Both the position numbers and the translations under genes were made by a program. Below the pieces are notes generated by a model that saw only the letters and a program-made list of their open reading frames with translations, was not told where the DNA came from and searched no databases. A DNA stretch of 64,000 nucleotides, taken from assembly GCA_964017065.1 (NCBI GenBank), contig OZ024783.1, forward strand, positions 17,769,752 to 17,833,751, read 5' to 3'. Shown here in pieces: positions 48,681 to 60,275 of this stretch. The DNA comes from Haliclona indistincta (lineage: Eukaryota; Porifera; Demospongiae; Haplosclerida; Chalinidae). Every line of letters starts with the position of its first letter. Within the stretch, counting starts at the first letter, position 1.

Positions 48681-49639
48681 TCTCCCTATCTAAAAGTCAT
48701 TGTCCGATGAGAGGAGCGAAGTGCTGTCTAGGTGCAGGGGTGCGGTTACTCCGACGAGGTTGTGGAGGTGTTTGCGGATTAGAGATTGGTGATTTGTCCT
48801 GTTCTCCTTCAGTCTGAGTTTCCTGTTCTTCAGTCTGAGTTTCCTGTTCTTCAACTCTTGGTTGTGGAAGTTTGATGATATCCTTCCTGTTCCTTCGAAG
48901 TTCTGATCCACCTTCAGTTGTAACTATTAGTGATCTTGGTGCTACTCCTGATTGAATGGTTCCTTCCTTAATTCTGCCTTGTTGGGATCCATACTCTGTT
49001 TCCTGATTTCAAGACTGGTAGAGTTCTGGCTCCATGATGGCTGTCAAAGTTCTTCTTCTGTCTTTGCTTCATCCTATGGTCTCTGGTTCGCACTTCTTCT
49101 CGGTCTGGCACTCGGGGAAGTCTTTGTGTCCTAGTAGTATAGGATAGTTGTCCTCAGTGTCCGGCTCATGAGTAGTTCTGAGGGGCTATATCTTCCTCCT
49201 TGCACTACAAGAAAAGGATGGTTACCCGTGGTTTTCCACTGTTCAGTATAACTAGGTTACCCTGGGGAATTCTGCACACAGTATAACTTAACAGTATAAC
49301 CACGGTGCAACTACCGAATAACTTACTACGTTAGTTATCCTTGTTGTACTGCGCTGCGGTGGACCTGCATAACCATTGGTTAAGACCACATCCGGCTAGA
49401 ATGAAAGGTGTGACGTGGTAACACCTACATCAAGATGGCGATCATGGCGGTGGAAGCGAGTGTGCCAGGGCAGGCCAGCGGCGACCGGCGATCGTTAGCT
49501 GTTATCGACAAGGCTTTGATGAGCAGCATTATTACGAGCAGTACGTTATTTTCTGTAGTACAGAAGTAGTTGGAAGGTATGTTGCATAAAATAGCCTCTT
49601 GTTAAAGAATCTGGTCATGCACATTCACTCGATCACTAG

Positions 49640-49770
49640 TGGTATTTCAGTTTTATTCTAATCCCTATGGTATTCTAATCCCTATCCCTATCCCACTAGT
49701 GGTATTTCAGTTTTATTCTAATCCCTATGGTATTCTAATCCCTATCCCTATCCCACTAGTGGTATTTCAG
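49640..49770. repeat. About 67-bp direct repeat within the CACTA element
   Basis: Two tandem copies containing CACTAGTGGTATTTCAG and ATTCTAATCCCTATGG, with a nested CCCTAT repeat. Confidence 0.85.
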
Positions 49771-50909
49771 TATGGCCTGTACATGCGTTCATACTGAAAA
49801 GTGACTCAAACTTAAGTGCGTGTCCTTCAGTACCTATACTCTAGCTATGCCTATCACCAGGATTCCTTTTGCTCTAGTTATTGAATCTCTGTTCTATGGT
49901 TCATGCCTTGGTTCATCATTCAGTATAGATTTTCTTCCATTAGCACGTCATTTTTGTCAACTAACTACCACAATAATATTTAACACTGTTTACACACCTG
50001 TAACTGCTAGAATTATTATACTGGATTAACTAGTGTTTTCACTTTTTCTAGATCATACATATCCTTGATCGAGGTGCAGCAATTTCAATTCTGACGGCAT
50101 TGACAACAACAAACTGATTGCAGTGTATTGTTGACTGATTCTATGCAATGTTGACTGAAGAGACAAACTTTGAAGCATTGTCTACCTAAGTCACTACGGA
50201 CAGTCAATGAATGTGTTCTATTGATACATTATGTTGTTGATTCTCTTCACCTGTGAAGTTGATTTTTAAATTGAGGCTATTTTAATAGTGTCTGACAACT
50301 GTAATAATCAAGCATGCACATCTAGATGCCTTGTGACAGGTGCTAGATTCAAGCTTAGCTGCGTAAAATAAGTTATTTTACCACTGGAATCAACATTATA
50401 AATAATGTACAAGTCAATTACGCGCCAAACATTCCGCGCGAATTGATCCCATTGGTCAGCTGATTGGCGCCAAAACATACTCGTCCGCCATCTTGCACGC
50501 AACGTGGTGAGGGATTTCAGCAGAGCTTGCTCAGTTGGTTATAGGCAAGAGAACAGGTTACTGATGTGTGAATCTAGTGTAACTATTGCTGTTTTACAGA
50601 TGCCGTGTCAAATGGAACTGATGCTAAGCTTAAACGTTTCTACCAAATACTCTAGTGAGTTCATGATCAGTATTTTTAGTAGTATATAAACTAGCAAGGT
50701 TTAAATTAGTATAGGTTGTGTGCATTGTGCTTCATAATAATCGCGACTGTTTACATGAGGTGACTAGGAGATGCTTTTTTCAAGTTTCTGTGTCAAGGTC
50801 AACTCTAAAAACAATAGTGTTCATGGTGTGTATTTCCCAGTGTGCTACAGGTTCGTCATTATCAGTGTGTGTATCAATGTTTCTTTGTTATAAAGTATAG
50901 GAGTTCCTG

Positions 50910-51540
50910 ATGTGGAATGCAGGTTCGCCACGTTAAGTGTGTATTTGTGTGTCACTGATTCCCTGTTATACAGCTTATGCTAGCTGCTCTTTGAATGGAG
51001 TGTGAAGGTTCGTCATAATGTATTCTTTGTGTCATTGTTTCTCTGATATACAGGCTGTTCTTCTTTACATGGAGTGTGAAGGAGGTTCGTCATATTATAT
51101 TCTGTGTGTCATTGTTTCTCTGATATACAGGCTGTTCTTCTTTACATGGAGTGTAAAGGAGGTTCGTCATAATGTATTCTTTGTGTCATTGTTTCTCTGA
51201 TATACAGGCTGTTCTTCTTTACATGGAGTGTGAAGGAGGTTCGTCATAATGTATTCTTTGTGTCATTGTTTCTCTGATATACAGGCTGTTCTTCTTTACA
51301 TGGAGTGTGAAGGAGGTTCGTCATAATGTATTCTTTGTGTCATTGTTTCTCTGATATACAGGCTGTTCTTCTTTACATGGACGAGAGTGTGAAGGAGGTT
51401 CGTCATATTATATTCTGTGTTTCATTGTTTCTCTGATATACAGGCTGTTCTTTTACATGGACGAGAGTGTGAAGGTTTTTCATGTTGTATTCTGTGTTTC
51501 ATTGTTTCTCTATTTTCTCTACACAGGAGTTTGTTCTACA
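50910..51540. repeat. About 80-bp tandem repeat array within the CACTA element
   Basis: Seven to eight units of GGTTCGTCATAATGTATTC...TGTTTCTCTGATATACAGG...TTTACATGGAGTGTGAAG. Inner units are nearly identical; edge units are more divergent, typical of growth by unequal exchange. Confidence 0.9.
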
Positions 51541-54500
51541 GAGGATTGTTGTCCTGGCATAGCAGCAATGAGGTGAAGTGATACTTGTCTAGCGTACAGC
51601 AAACATTATCTATTTTGTATGCAGGTTCATATTGCAACAGTCTTCTGATCACATCAAGAAGAACAGTTACAGGACTATGATTTTGTGTTCTTTAGAAACT
51701 TCAAAGATTATTTATTTTTTAACATGTATTTTACTTGAAGAACGAGAAAGGAAAAGGAATACAAGCGTGAACTGTAGTAGTATACGGGTGTGCGATACGG
51801 GGCTGCTTGTTGGTTGCGGTTGCACCGTAGTTGCGCGATGGTTACACTGTTGTTGCACTGGTTATATCGATTGTTATCCTGGCACAGTTATCCACTGCTG
51901 TTGTTATCCCGTGGTTATCCTGTAGTTACGCGCAAGTTGCACTGGCCATGTATAACCACCGCCTAACCATAGAAACATATCCTGAAGTTAGCCTGCCAGT
52001 ATAACCACGGTATAACTCGGTTAGCGACGCCAGTGCAACCACAGGGTAACTGTGTTGCACGGTGGGAATACTGTGGTTATAACTGTCGGGATTACCATCT
52101 TTTTACGTAGTGTTGGATTGGGGTTGAGTGGTAGTTCAGCAGTGCAAGGTGGGGATCTTTGTTCTTCACTAGCAATTCCTTGACTGTACGTACGGCTCTC
52201 TCCGTTTCTCCGTTTGCTTGAGGATATTAAGGACTGCTGGTCTTGTGCTCGAATTGGTAGTCTTGGGAGAACTTCTCGTATTCCTCCGCTGCATGAGTAT
52301 TGAGGTCCGTTGTCCGAGAAAACAACTTCAGGGATACCGTGTCATACGAAGATTGTTTTCGTCCTGTTGATGACTTCAGTTGCAGTTGTTCTGTTTAGCT
52401 TCACTACTTCAATAAATCGAGAATAGTAGTCCACAATGAGTAGGTAGTTGTTGTTCTTCCATTCAAAGAGATCAGTACCAACTTTCTGCCACGGTAGTTC
52501 CGGTAGCTCGGATGGTATGAGTGATTCAGCTCTCTGGTGCTGCTCTTTGCAACAGATCTCACAGTTCTTGACAAGTTCCTCTAGTTGAGTCGACAGATCC
52601 TGACCACCATTCTGACTGTCTAGCCCTGTCACGGCATTGGTGATTCCTTGGTGTGCCATGTGAAGCTTGGTCAATATTTCTTGTTGTAGAGACTGGGGAA
52701 TAACGATACGACACGTACCCTCTCATCAACAGTCCATCTTCAACTGAGAACTCTGCAGCAAGGGGTATATGGTTTTACCAAACTTAGTGCTGTCTTCTTG
52801 TCGGGCCATGTTGAGGAGAGGCAATAGCTGGTGACTAACTTGCATGTCTCATCTTGTTGTTGGCAATCTCTGATCTGCTTGGAACAAACTGCATCTTGTT
52901 GTTGGCATCTGCTTCTTGATGTAGGAGATCGCTATCTGGATCTGTTGATTCCTGCAGGGATGGAGATCGAGAGAGTGTATATCAGCTATGATCAGTTCTT
53001 TTCCTGGCCTGCAGCAATAGTGAATGAGAAGTGCATCATTCGAAGATGATGACGGTGTACTCGAATAGGGATCTGTTCCAGCTCCTTGGTCCTTGGTACA
53101 AGAGGTTTGTGAACGGTCCAAATGTGAAATGGTAGTCCGATCAAGTAGTCAGAGGGACGTTCACATGCCCAGGTGAAGGCCAACGCTTCTTTTTCAATTT
53201 GCGTGTATCTCTGCTCTGTTGGGGTCAGTGATCTGCAGATGTACGCCACTGGTTTGTACTCTCCATCTGAATTCTTTTGTTTCAGGACAGCGCTGAGACC
53301 AAAAGAGGATGCATCTGCTGAGACCACAGTCTTGAGGTTAGGGTCAAAGAGAGTGAGTACCGGGCTGAGAGTGAGTAGCTGTTTTGTTTTGTTAAAGGCA
53401 TTCTGCTGGTTCTCCGTCTACGTCCACGGTCTGTTCTTCACAAGTAGCTCGCTTAACGGTTGAGTAGTTTCTGCGAGATTCGGAACAAACTTAGCATGAT
53501 GGTTTACCATTCCTAGGTATCTCCTGACGTCTCCAGTGTTTGTGGGTTGAGGGAACTCGGTGGTTGCTTTATAACTTTCCCTGGGTCTGGGCTGATTCCT
53601 GATCTTCCTACCACATGGCCTAAGAATGTTAGTGATGTCTTGGCGAACTGGCATTTTCTTTCATTCAGTGTCATTCCTGCTGTTTGAAGACGGTTGAGCA
53701 CATCTCGTAGGCAAGCATCATGTTCTTCTCGTGTAGATCCATGTACCAGCACATCGTCCATCATATACACACTATACTCCTGGCAAGCCTGTTAGAATTC
53801 AGACATTCTTCTTTGAAAATGTTCCGGAGCGGAAGAGATTCTGAATGGTAGGCGGTTGAAACAATATCGACCAAAGGGAGTGATGAATGTTGTCAGCTTG
53901 GCTGAGTCAGGTGAGAGAGGGATCTGCCAGAATCCAGAGTTGGCGTCTAGTTGCTCAGGACAGTGGCTCCAGCGAGTTGTGCAAGTACTTGGTCCACTGC
54001 TGGCAAGGGATGTTTTTCACGACTTACACTTTGGTTGAGTCTGGTTACATGTAGGTCTACACAGATTCGTACTTTGCCATCCGATTTTGGGACTACCATC
54101 GTACCAGAACACCAGTCAGTTGAATTTGTTCTTGGATTTTCGAGATCGCTCCTATAGTCTGATCCATTCGTTCCAGCTCTTGCTTGACTGCTCCCATGAG
54201 TGGTACTGCAACACGTCTCGGAGTTGACAAGGCAAATGGCTTGGCTCCAGGATCCAGCTGAATAGTGTACTCTCATTCCAGCTTCCCTAGTCCTGTGAAC
54301 AGCTTCGGAAACTCAGTGGTTGGGTCTAAAGTGGGTAGCCTCACTGACCGTGAGCGGCAACACGAGAGACAAGGTTTAGCTGCTCTATGGCTGGTCGACC
54401 TAGCTAAGAGAAATCTAGATTTGGTCAAGCCTCTCACCACGTACACGCTTTCTTGTGCTTGTTGAGTTTGGCTCTCTATACATGTAGTTTCGCCTTCAAC

Positions 54501-54720
54501 ATTCCTTTGACTGACAGTGAGTGCGTGTCTGGGCACTTCAGGTTCAAGTTCTTTGGCGCCGGTTGGAGGGAACGAGTAATCGGTCCAGACTCGTGCTGTG
54601 ACATCAGCTCCTGTGTGGTGACTGCATGTTGAGTTGTAGTGTCGTTCCAGCCGGCGATCAGACGGTCACGGTCTGTCAGGGCGAGTCGGCAAATGTTCTA
54701 CCGAGGCATGTCAGTGCACC

Positions 54721-55268
54721 TTTGGTGCCTAGTTTTTAATCTGAGTGAGAAGAAAACATGCGAAAACATGCGAACATGAGAAGAAAACTTCCTGTACATG
54801 CGTAGCGCTTGCTGATACGGCCAAGACTATGCAGGAAGCAATCTGGTCGACTTCACAGCTACTCTCAGACTCTGCTGCTGTATTAAAGTGCGCAGCAGCG
54901 GCGAGTTTTCCCGCGCCGCTGTAAGCGGTTGAAGCAGGTCACGTGATTACCATGGCAACGCCTTAGGGCTTCTAGGGGCTTGCCCTATAGCGGGAAATTT
55001 TCGCGGAAGATAATATTTTGCGAATTACAGGCTATTAGCGATAATATTATCAGCGAATCTCTTGTTTTTGTTGACAAGATAGGGCAATAGCGCTGATTCG
55101 CAAACATATTATTCGCGAAATGCTCTATCTCTCACATTCGCGAAACTTTTCTCCCTCGAAAATTTCCCGCTATACGGTATATCGCGTTACTAGATTCGCG
55201 TACCGCCTCGGTTGCCATGGGTTACTACAAGTATCCTTTTTTGGGTTCAGGTGGAGCCGAGTCAGAGA
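54721..55268. other. Caspase upstream region with a palindromic MITE
   Basis: 54986-55180 has inverted ends TATAGCGGGAAATTTTCG and CGAAAATTTCCCGCTATA, suggesting a small TA-flanked MITE about 90 bp before the caspase ATG, so it may form part of the promoter. GATTACCATGGCAACG near 54945 is E-box/X-box-like but does not fit the X-box consensus. Confidence 0.6.
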
Positions 55269-58042
55269 ATGGCAGGTCGCGAAGTCGTTCTTACTGAGGC
55301 GCTCAGCAAGGAGTTTCACAAATTATCATGTTAGTAGATTGTAGATTTTCGAGGTAAAAGCACAATATATTTCTCTTACATGCAGCTGATATTAAGATCG
55401 AGACGGTGGACTGTCAAGTGCTGGGTAATTATATAAGTCTTCATCTGGCTACCATTTTTGCACACTTACGCTGATTTTATTCTCTCAGATCCGAGTCTTT
55501 GTTCGGTGGTAATCAGTGCTTTTTCTGATGTGGAGAGCCATTGGCGCAATATCGGAACCTTTCTCCATTTGAAGATCAGGGTGTTGGATAATATTGGCAG
55601 GAACAACCGTGGGAATAGCACAAAGTGCTTGGAAGCTGTAGTAAATCAATGGTTGAACCTGAATTATGACGTGGAAACGTTTGGTAAGCCCACTTGGCAG
55701 TTTGCAATCTACGGTGTGTCCAAGGGCTCCGGAAACAATCAACTTGCAATTGAGCTGGCAAGCAAATTCAGACGTAAGTGTATTGTAACAGTATAATATA
55801 GATATAGCTCTCTCTGGTTTCCACAGATCCCTGGGATCATTCAAAACATGTTCCCTCAGGTACTGCCTGTCAACCTTTACATAACATCACGTTTTGTTAT
55901 TTTAGTGTCTAGTTGCTTAGGAGATCCTTTTAGCATCCTTGATGACAAAATAGGTATGATGCTAATCTCCTTCCTTCTGATTATTCTGTTCTTTAAGGTG
56001 GCGGTATACCCGTTTTTATGAATATTAATGAGCGACTTTCTTTTATCTGTAGCTCGTGACAGAGCAAAGCTAGCAGCGTGAAACTCGCTCTGATGCATCA
56101 ATGAGTGTGTCTCAATGTATAATGCAGCTTGAAACGTTGCACAATATTCTACACCAAGGAATAATGTAGGAACAATCGACATCGTACGGATACGCATTTT
56201 TCTAGCCAAAAATCTCTCCTGACTAACCGTGCAGCAAAGGTTACCAGCTGAAATTCTACTCTTATAAACCATTTATAGGTGCAGACGAAGAGTTTTGTTG
56301 ACCCACGCTGAACGTAGCTGTTCTATGCATCGACAAACATGGACGTAACTGCAAAATCAGCCATGATTTAGAATGTAAAAGTGTTTTTCTTAAAATCAGA
56401 AAAAGTAAATGCAGAAAACTCTTCGTCTGCACCTATAAATGGTTTATGAGAGTCGAATTTCAGCTGGTAACCTTTGCTGCACGGTTAGTCAGGAGAGATT
56501 TTTGGCTAGAAAAATGCGTATCCGTACGATGTCGATTGTTCCTACATTATTCCTTGGTGTAGAATATTGTGCAACGTTTCAAGCTGCATTATACATTGAG
56601 ACACACTCATTGATGCATCAGAGCGAGTTTCACGCTGCTAGCTTTGCTCTGTCACGAGCTACAGATAAAAGAAAGTCGCTCATTAATATTCATGAAAACG
56701 GGTATACCGCCACCTTAAAGATGAGGATGATGTCGTGGCAATCTCTGATAAGCTTGCTGAGGGGTTAGCTGGCCGGTGGGCTCACTTTGGTCTGCAGCTG
56801 GGCCTCACACACCAAGCTATGCAAGATATACAAGCACAGCAGGACACCATTCTAGGGAGTGTCACTCGAGTGCTGGAGGCTGGGTGCTACGGAAAGACCA
56901 TGTCACAGGCTCAAATTACATGGCAGAAGCTGGCTATAGCAATAGACGCTCCCAGCGGAGGCAACAATCCTCTGCTAGCTAAGGAAATAGCTGATGACCA
57001 TCAAGGTAGTGATAGATTATAATTATATACATGACTCTGGGATGTTTCTCTGCTTATAGATCCTAACTACATCAAGAAACATCCTCTCAGCCTTCCTCCT
57101 ATTACCAGTCCTCCTCAAATGGAGGAGTCTTCTCAGGATGTCAGCAGCTGTCTCCCTGATGATGATGACAACTCTTCTCCACTTGATGAGCATGACATTA
57201 AACGAATGCTGCGTGATCAGGACTTTGGTCACTATCTTGTCAATGGTACGCCTGACAACTCGCCCACTAACCGAGGCTATGCCCTCATCTTTAGTATCGC
57301 CAAGTTCCAGGAGCATAGCCTAGCACGAGCTGGGGCGAGTGCTGACACCAAGAACCTGCAGAAAACCTTTCAGCACTTGGGTTATGAAGTGTTGGTTTAT
57401 GAGAATGAGCAATGCACTGCACGAGGAGTAGAACAGTGCTTTAGTGATATCAAACAGAAGTATTGTGCCAAGTCAGCCGCTTTGAATCCACACGACAGCT
57501 TTGTCTGCTGCTTTAGTTCGCACGGTGTTCTTGACAAAGACACAGGAGAAGAGTATATCGTTCCTTTTGACTACAACAGCACCGATGCTGAACCTCGGAT
57601 CAAGCTACCTGGACTCTGCAGTATGATCAATGCCAAGAATTGCCCAGCTCTTGCAACTAAACCAAAGCTATTTTTTGTTCAAGCTTGTCGAGGAAAAGAG
57701 CTTCCCAGGGTTGTGAAACCCAGAGACAAGGGAAAAACAGCTCTTGATGCCATTGAGAACGAGGAGATCCACCAGGACAGTGATATGCTGTTCAGCTTCA
57801 GTACGCGATTCAGTAACAAGTCTGCCCGACACACTGTTGATGGCTCCTGGTATGTACAAGAGCTGAGCAAGTTGCTGCAATCTGATGCTGCCAAACACAA
57901 GGACATCTGCACCTTGATGACTGAGCTGCATCGCCGAGTGGTGGCTAACCACAAAGAAACTTTGCATGGGGCACCTTTCAGGCAATGTCCCGAACTTACC
58001 CACACTCTTCGACTAGCTTTTTATTTTTATAGACAAATTTGA
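55269..58042 (+). CDS. Caspase with two N-terminal death domains
   Basis: Seven exons in phase, 577 aa: 55269-55329, 55386-55424, 55489-55773, 55827-55859, 55906-55953, 56721-57005 and 57060-58042. Exons 3 and 6 (both 285 nt, same phases) each encode a death-fold domain (residues about 34-128, WRNIGTFLHL; and 156-250, WAHFGLQLGL). The caspase domain follows: GYALIFSI, the large subunit with catalytic His405 in SSHG and Cys460 in QACRG, a linker DKGKTALDAIENEEIHQD, then the small subunit with DGSWYVQEL. It would be a Cys protease cutting after Asp, activated by recruitment through the death domains; an initiator role in cell death or immunity is inferred. Matching exons 3 and 6 suggest an exon duplication. 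A foldback element separates exons 5 and 6. Confidence 0.9.
55994..56718. mobile_element. TTAA foldback element in caspase intron 5
   Basis: The arms of about 300 bp start TTAAGGTGGCGGTATACC and return as GGTATACCGCCACCTTAA around a centre near 56355. Both arms encode the same 85-residue meaningless peptide on opposite strands, showing near-perfect symmetry. TTAA occurs at both edges (55994-55997, 56715-56718). The caspase acceptor AG (56719-56720) follows immediately. Confidence 0.9.
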
Positions 58043-58842
58043 GTGAATTTCTATAGTTGTGATTTTTATTTTGTCACTGTAAATTTAGATCTGCTACTAA
58101 AAAATTAATGATGATACATATACAAAATAAAATTATTTAAATTATATAAAAAAGCTCCTCCCGCACTGAAAATGGCAGCAGACCTCAGTCGTAAGTAACT
58201 AGAGTAATGAACCAATAATCGGTCTTGAGTTCACGTATTTTCGGCCACTTCTTTACAGCCAGCTAGAGGAGGAGGCCAAGTCAGCTATACACTGGTGTAT
58301 GACTCTGTTGTAGGCCTGTATGCAACCCGACTAGCTCACAAAATTGTCAGAAGAAGCAACCTTAGTTATTCATAATTATTTGATTCTGCAGAGCGTTTCT
58401 GCAATCTGATTGGGTCGCAGAAATCCCTGCGACTGGTACAACTGTTTGATACTACAGACGCCAGACCCTTCCACAATAATGCGAAGGGGCGGACCACTAA
58501 TTTTCGGCCACCATCTATAATCGGACACTCGCTCGTACACTTGCAAATACGCTACACAGAACTGGAGACAGTTGGGCGTGGCCCGAATTCAGCCTTGGTG
58601 CAGCCCAATCAGATTGCAGCATTTTCAAAATGTCTACAAGACATGTTTACAGCACTACATGTTAACTACATACCTTCCCTTTTGCAACCGCCCTTTTATA
58701 GTTTAATGATAATCATAGTATTTTTAAACAGTATTCATAATAATTATTATTATGAACAAATTTTAGGAACTCGTGACAACTGACCTCCTGAGGTCGGGCC
58801 ACACCCAAATATCAAAGAAAGTGGGTGTTCATAACGAAACCC
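58043..58842. other. Caspase 3' flank with a MITE; possible tiny gene
   Basis: ATAAAATTA-rich 3' flank. 58172-58190 plus 58263-58375 could encode a 43-aa peptide (MAADLS..., TLVYDSVVGLYATRLAHKI) with a GTAAGT donor, but I do not recognise it. About 58376-58625 has inverted ends (CTGCAATCTGATTGG and CCAATCAGATTGCAG), suggesting a MITE. Confidence 0.35.
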
Positions 58843-58895
58843 ATTAAGGGCAGACATTCAACAATGGGTCAAAGGTCGAAATTCACGTGATGCGA
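58843..58895. repeat. Long-range inverted repeat, left copy
   Basis: CCCATTAAGGGCAGACATTC...AATTTCGACC-type sequence, inverted at 63154-63210 over about 50 bp. See findings. Confidence 0.8.
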
Positions 58896-59040
58896 CTAAA
58901 CCCAAAACCTTAAGGGGACGGGGTACTGTTTGGCTAATTAATTATTCATAAAATAAATACAAATACTGAGTCGAAAAGAAGAGCGCTAGAATGTCATAGT
59001 GGCAATCCATGTACACACAAAAGACTGGTCTTCATAATAA

Positions 59041-59223
59041 GTGCAAGAGCTAAGCAAACACGCAACAAAGTTGGGCAGCAAGCGAGCAGAGCTTGAGAGG
59101 TATGAAATTCTATTTTCGTCGTCAAAATTTGCGAACGCTTTGAAGGAGAAATGGAAGAGTTTAGCACTAACCGACACTTCTGTATCCATGCGAGGGCCTG
59201 AGTATGTTTTGCAAGTAATCCAG
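59041..59223 (+). other. Possible orphan exon
   Basis: An open stretch ending in a good donor (ATCCA/GTAAGTC) encodes a charged helix (SKRAELERYEILFSSSKF, ALKEKWKSLALTD, MRGPEYVLQVIQ). No partner exon was found and the stretch lacks an ATG. Gene identity is unknown. Confidence 0.25.
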
Positions 59224-59385
59224 TAAGTCGTTTCAGAGAAAAAGCCCAAAAAGTTATTATGAGACTCCAAACGGCTAATATTTTGGTGACAACTGCCGTC
59301 ATAACTCACAAACAGGTGGCTTCTAGGCGAAGTTTATAGTTTCAGGCCCTGTCCAAGGCCCTGTACAACAGAAACGTTCGGGTTT

Positions 59386-59687
59386 CAGTGGCGTATCTAG
59401 GATTTGGTAGAAGGGGGTGCTGAATATGAGCGCGCGAAGCGCGCGCGAAAATTTTTCTAATTAATTATTCATTATCAATTAATTTTCGTTTATTTTGCGT
59501 GTAATAATTGGTACAGTGTGCGTTATTTAGAACTGTACGGCACTCGATCATGGATTCTTCGATGAAGCTATAGAGCTTAGAGCCTGAGGTTAGGTTAGCC
59601 AGTAGCCTGCTACTTTATGAATATTAATATCTCTAGTTTAAGGGGGGTGCTGGAGCACCCTGAGCACCCCCCCTAGATACGCCACTG
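59386..59687. mobile_element. CAGTGGCGTATCTAG-type MITE
   Basis: Perfect inverted ends CAGTGGCGTATCTAGG and CTAGATACGCCACTG, flanked on both sides by GGTTT (likely target duplication). The right part contains a GGGGTGCTGGAGCACCC hairpin. Such short elements are common in animal genomes. Confidence 0.85.
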
Positions 59688-59707
59688 GGTTTTACCGATG
59701 GCAAGCA

Positions 59708-60275
59708 AGTGGGGAAGCACTCTGTTCACCCCGTTTCGATCCGTTGCCATAGCAATCACGTGATAACTAGTCCACTTACTAAACCCTAAACCCTGAACCC
59801 TAAAAAACCTTTTCCTAACTGTGCAAAGTCGGAAGGGTGTCCTAACCCGGGCCTTCGGCCCTTGGTAAGCCTAAGGATCGTCGGGAGGGTCGTCCTAAAC
59901 CGGGCCTTCGGCCCTTGGGAAGCCTAAGGATCGTCAGGAGGGTCGTTCTAAACAGGGCCTCTGGCCCTCACTAAGGATCGTCGAGAGTATTGCTAGTAGC
60001 TAAAAAAACTTGAAGTTTTTTTGGAAAAAAAAAAACAAAAGATAAATGCATACTTCGGGAATCGAACCGTGGACATCTGCATTACAAACCACAGCACTAA
60101 ACCTCTAAGCCACCGGAACCTGCTGTACGGTCATTGCTACAAACAAGCCTTTATAGTGATTATGTACGCGCGCACGTACATAGAGTATATATAAGCCGCC
60201 AAAGGCGGCTCGCGCACGTGACGTAAGTAGGTGTGGTCAGATCGAAACGGGGTGAACAGAGTGAATCCCCAAGCA
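59708..60275. mobile_element. TIR element with GGGCCTTCGGCCC hairpins and tRNA-like segment, copy 1
   Basis: Inverted ends about AGCACTCTGTTCACCCCGTT / GATCGAAACGGGGTGAACAG. Inside are a CCCTAAACCCTGAACCC lead, two to three units of about 60 bp each with a GGGCC-TTC-GGCCC hairpin and CTAAGGATCGTCGGGAGG, then on the minus strand (about 60125-60045) a tRNA-like segment with A-box-like TGGCTTAGAGG and B-box GGTTCGATTCC. T- and acceptor-stem pairing is poor, so it is not a working tRNA. Confidence 0.6.

Larger units (their letters stand above)
49203..52112. mobile_element. Non-autonomous CACTA (EnSpm-type) element inside the Ty3 integrase
   Basis: The left end CACTACAAGAAAAGGATGG and the right end CCATCTTTTTACGTAGTG are inverted repeats starting CACTA, flanked by TTG on both sides (49200-49202 and 52113-52115). 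A 3-bp target duplication plus CACTA ends define the superfamily (established). Removing the element with one TTG restores the integrase frame (TPIQGGRYSP). About 250-300 bp at each end carry many short GGTTATA/TAACCAC-type motifs in both orientations, as in the subterminal repeats of CACTA elements. No transposase is present. Confidence 0.85.
48681..54720 (-). mobile_element. Ty3-type LTR retrotransposon polymerase remnant
   Basis: Domains run from high to low coordinates on the minus strand: protease/RT junction (about 54720-54270), RT fingers (MVVPKSDGKVRICVDL, about 54070), RT palm with the YMMDD catalytic motif (about 53765), RNase H (SADASSFGLSAVLKQ, about 53320), integrase zinc finger (CEICC, about 52560) and integrase core Asp positions (GTDLFEWKN and FSDNGPQY, about 52480-52300). 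After a CACTA insertion the frame resumes with YSPSELLMSRTLRTT (about 49180) and a basic Pro/Arg tail to the stop at 48697. Several frameshifts separate these blocks, and gag and a 5' LTR are not seen, so the copy is dead. Confidence 0.85.

Noticed and set aside
50910..51540. CRISPR-like repeat array
   Set aside because: Units are contiguous 80-bp repeats without unique spacers, in eukaryotic DNA.
55205..55225. X-box-like GTTGCCATGGGTTAC before the caspase gene
   Set aside because: The second half breaks the RRHRAC consensus.
55877..56768. Identical 85-residue peptide on both strands (looked like a conserved gene)
   Set aside because: Produced by the two arms of the foldback element; no codon constraint expected.
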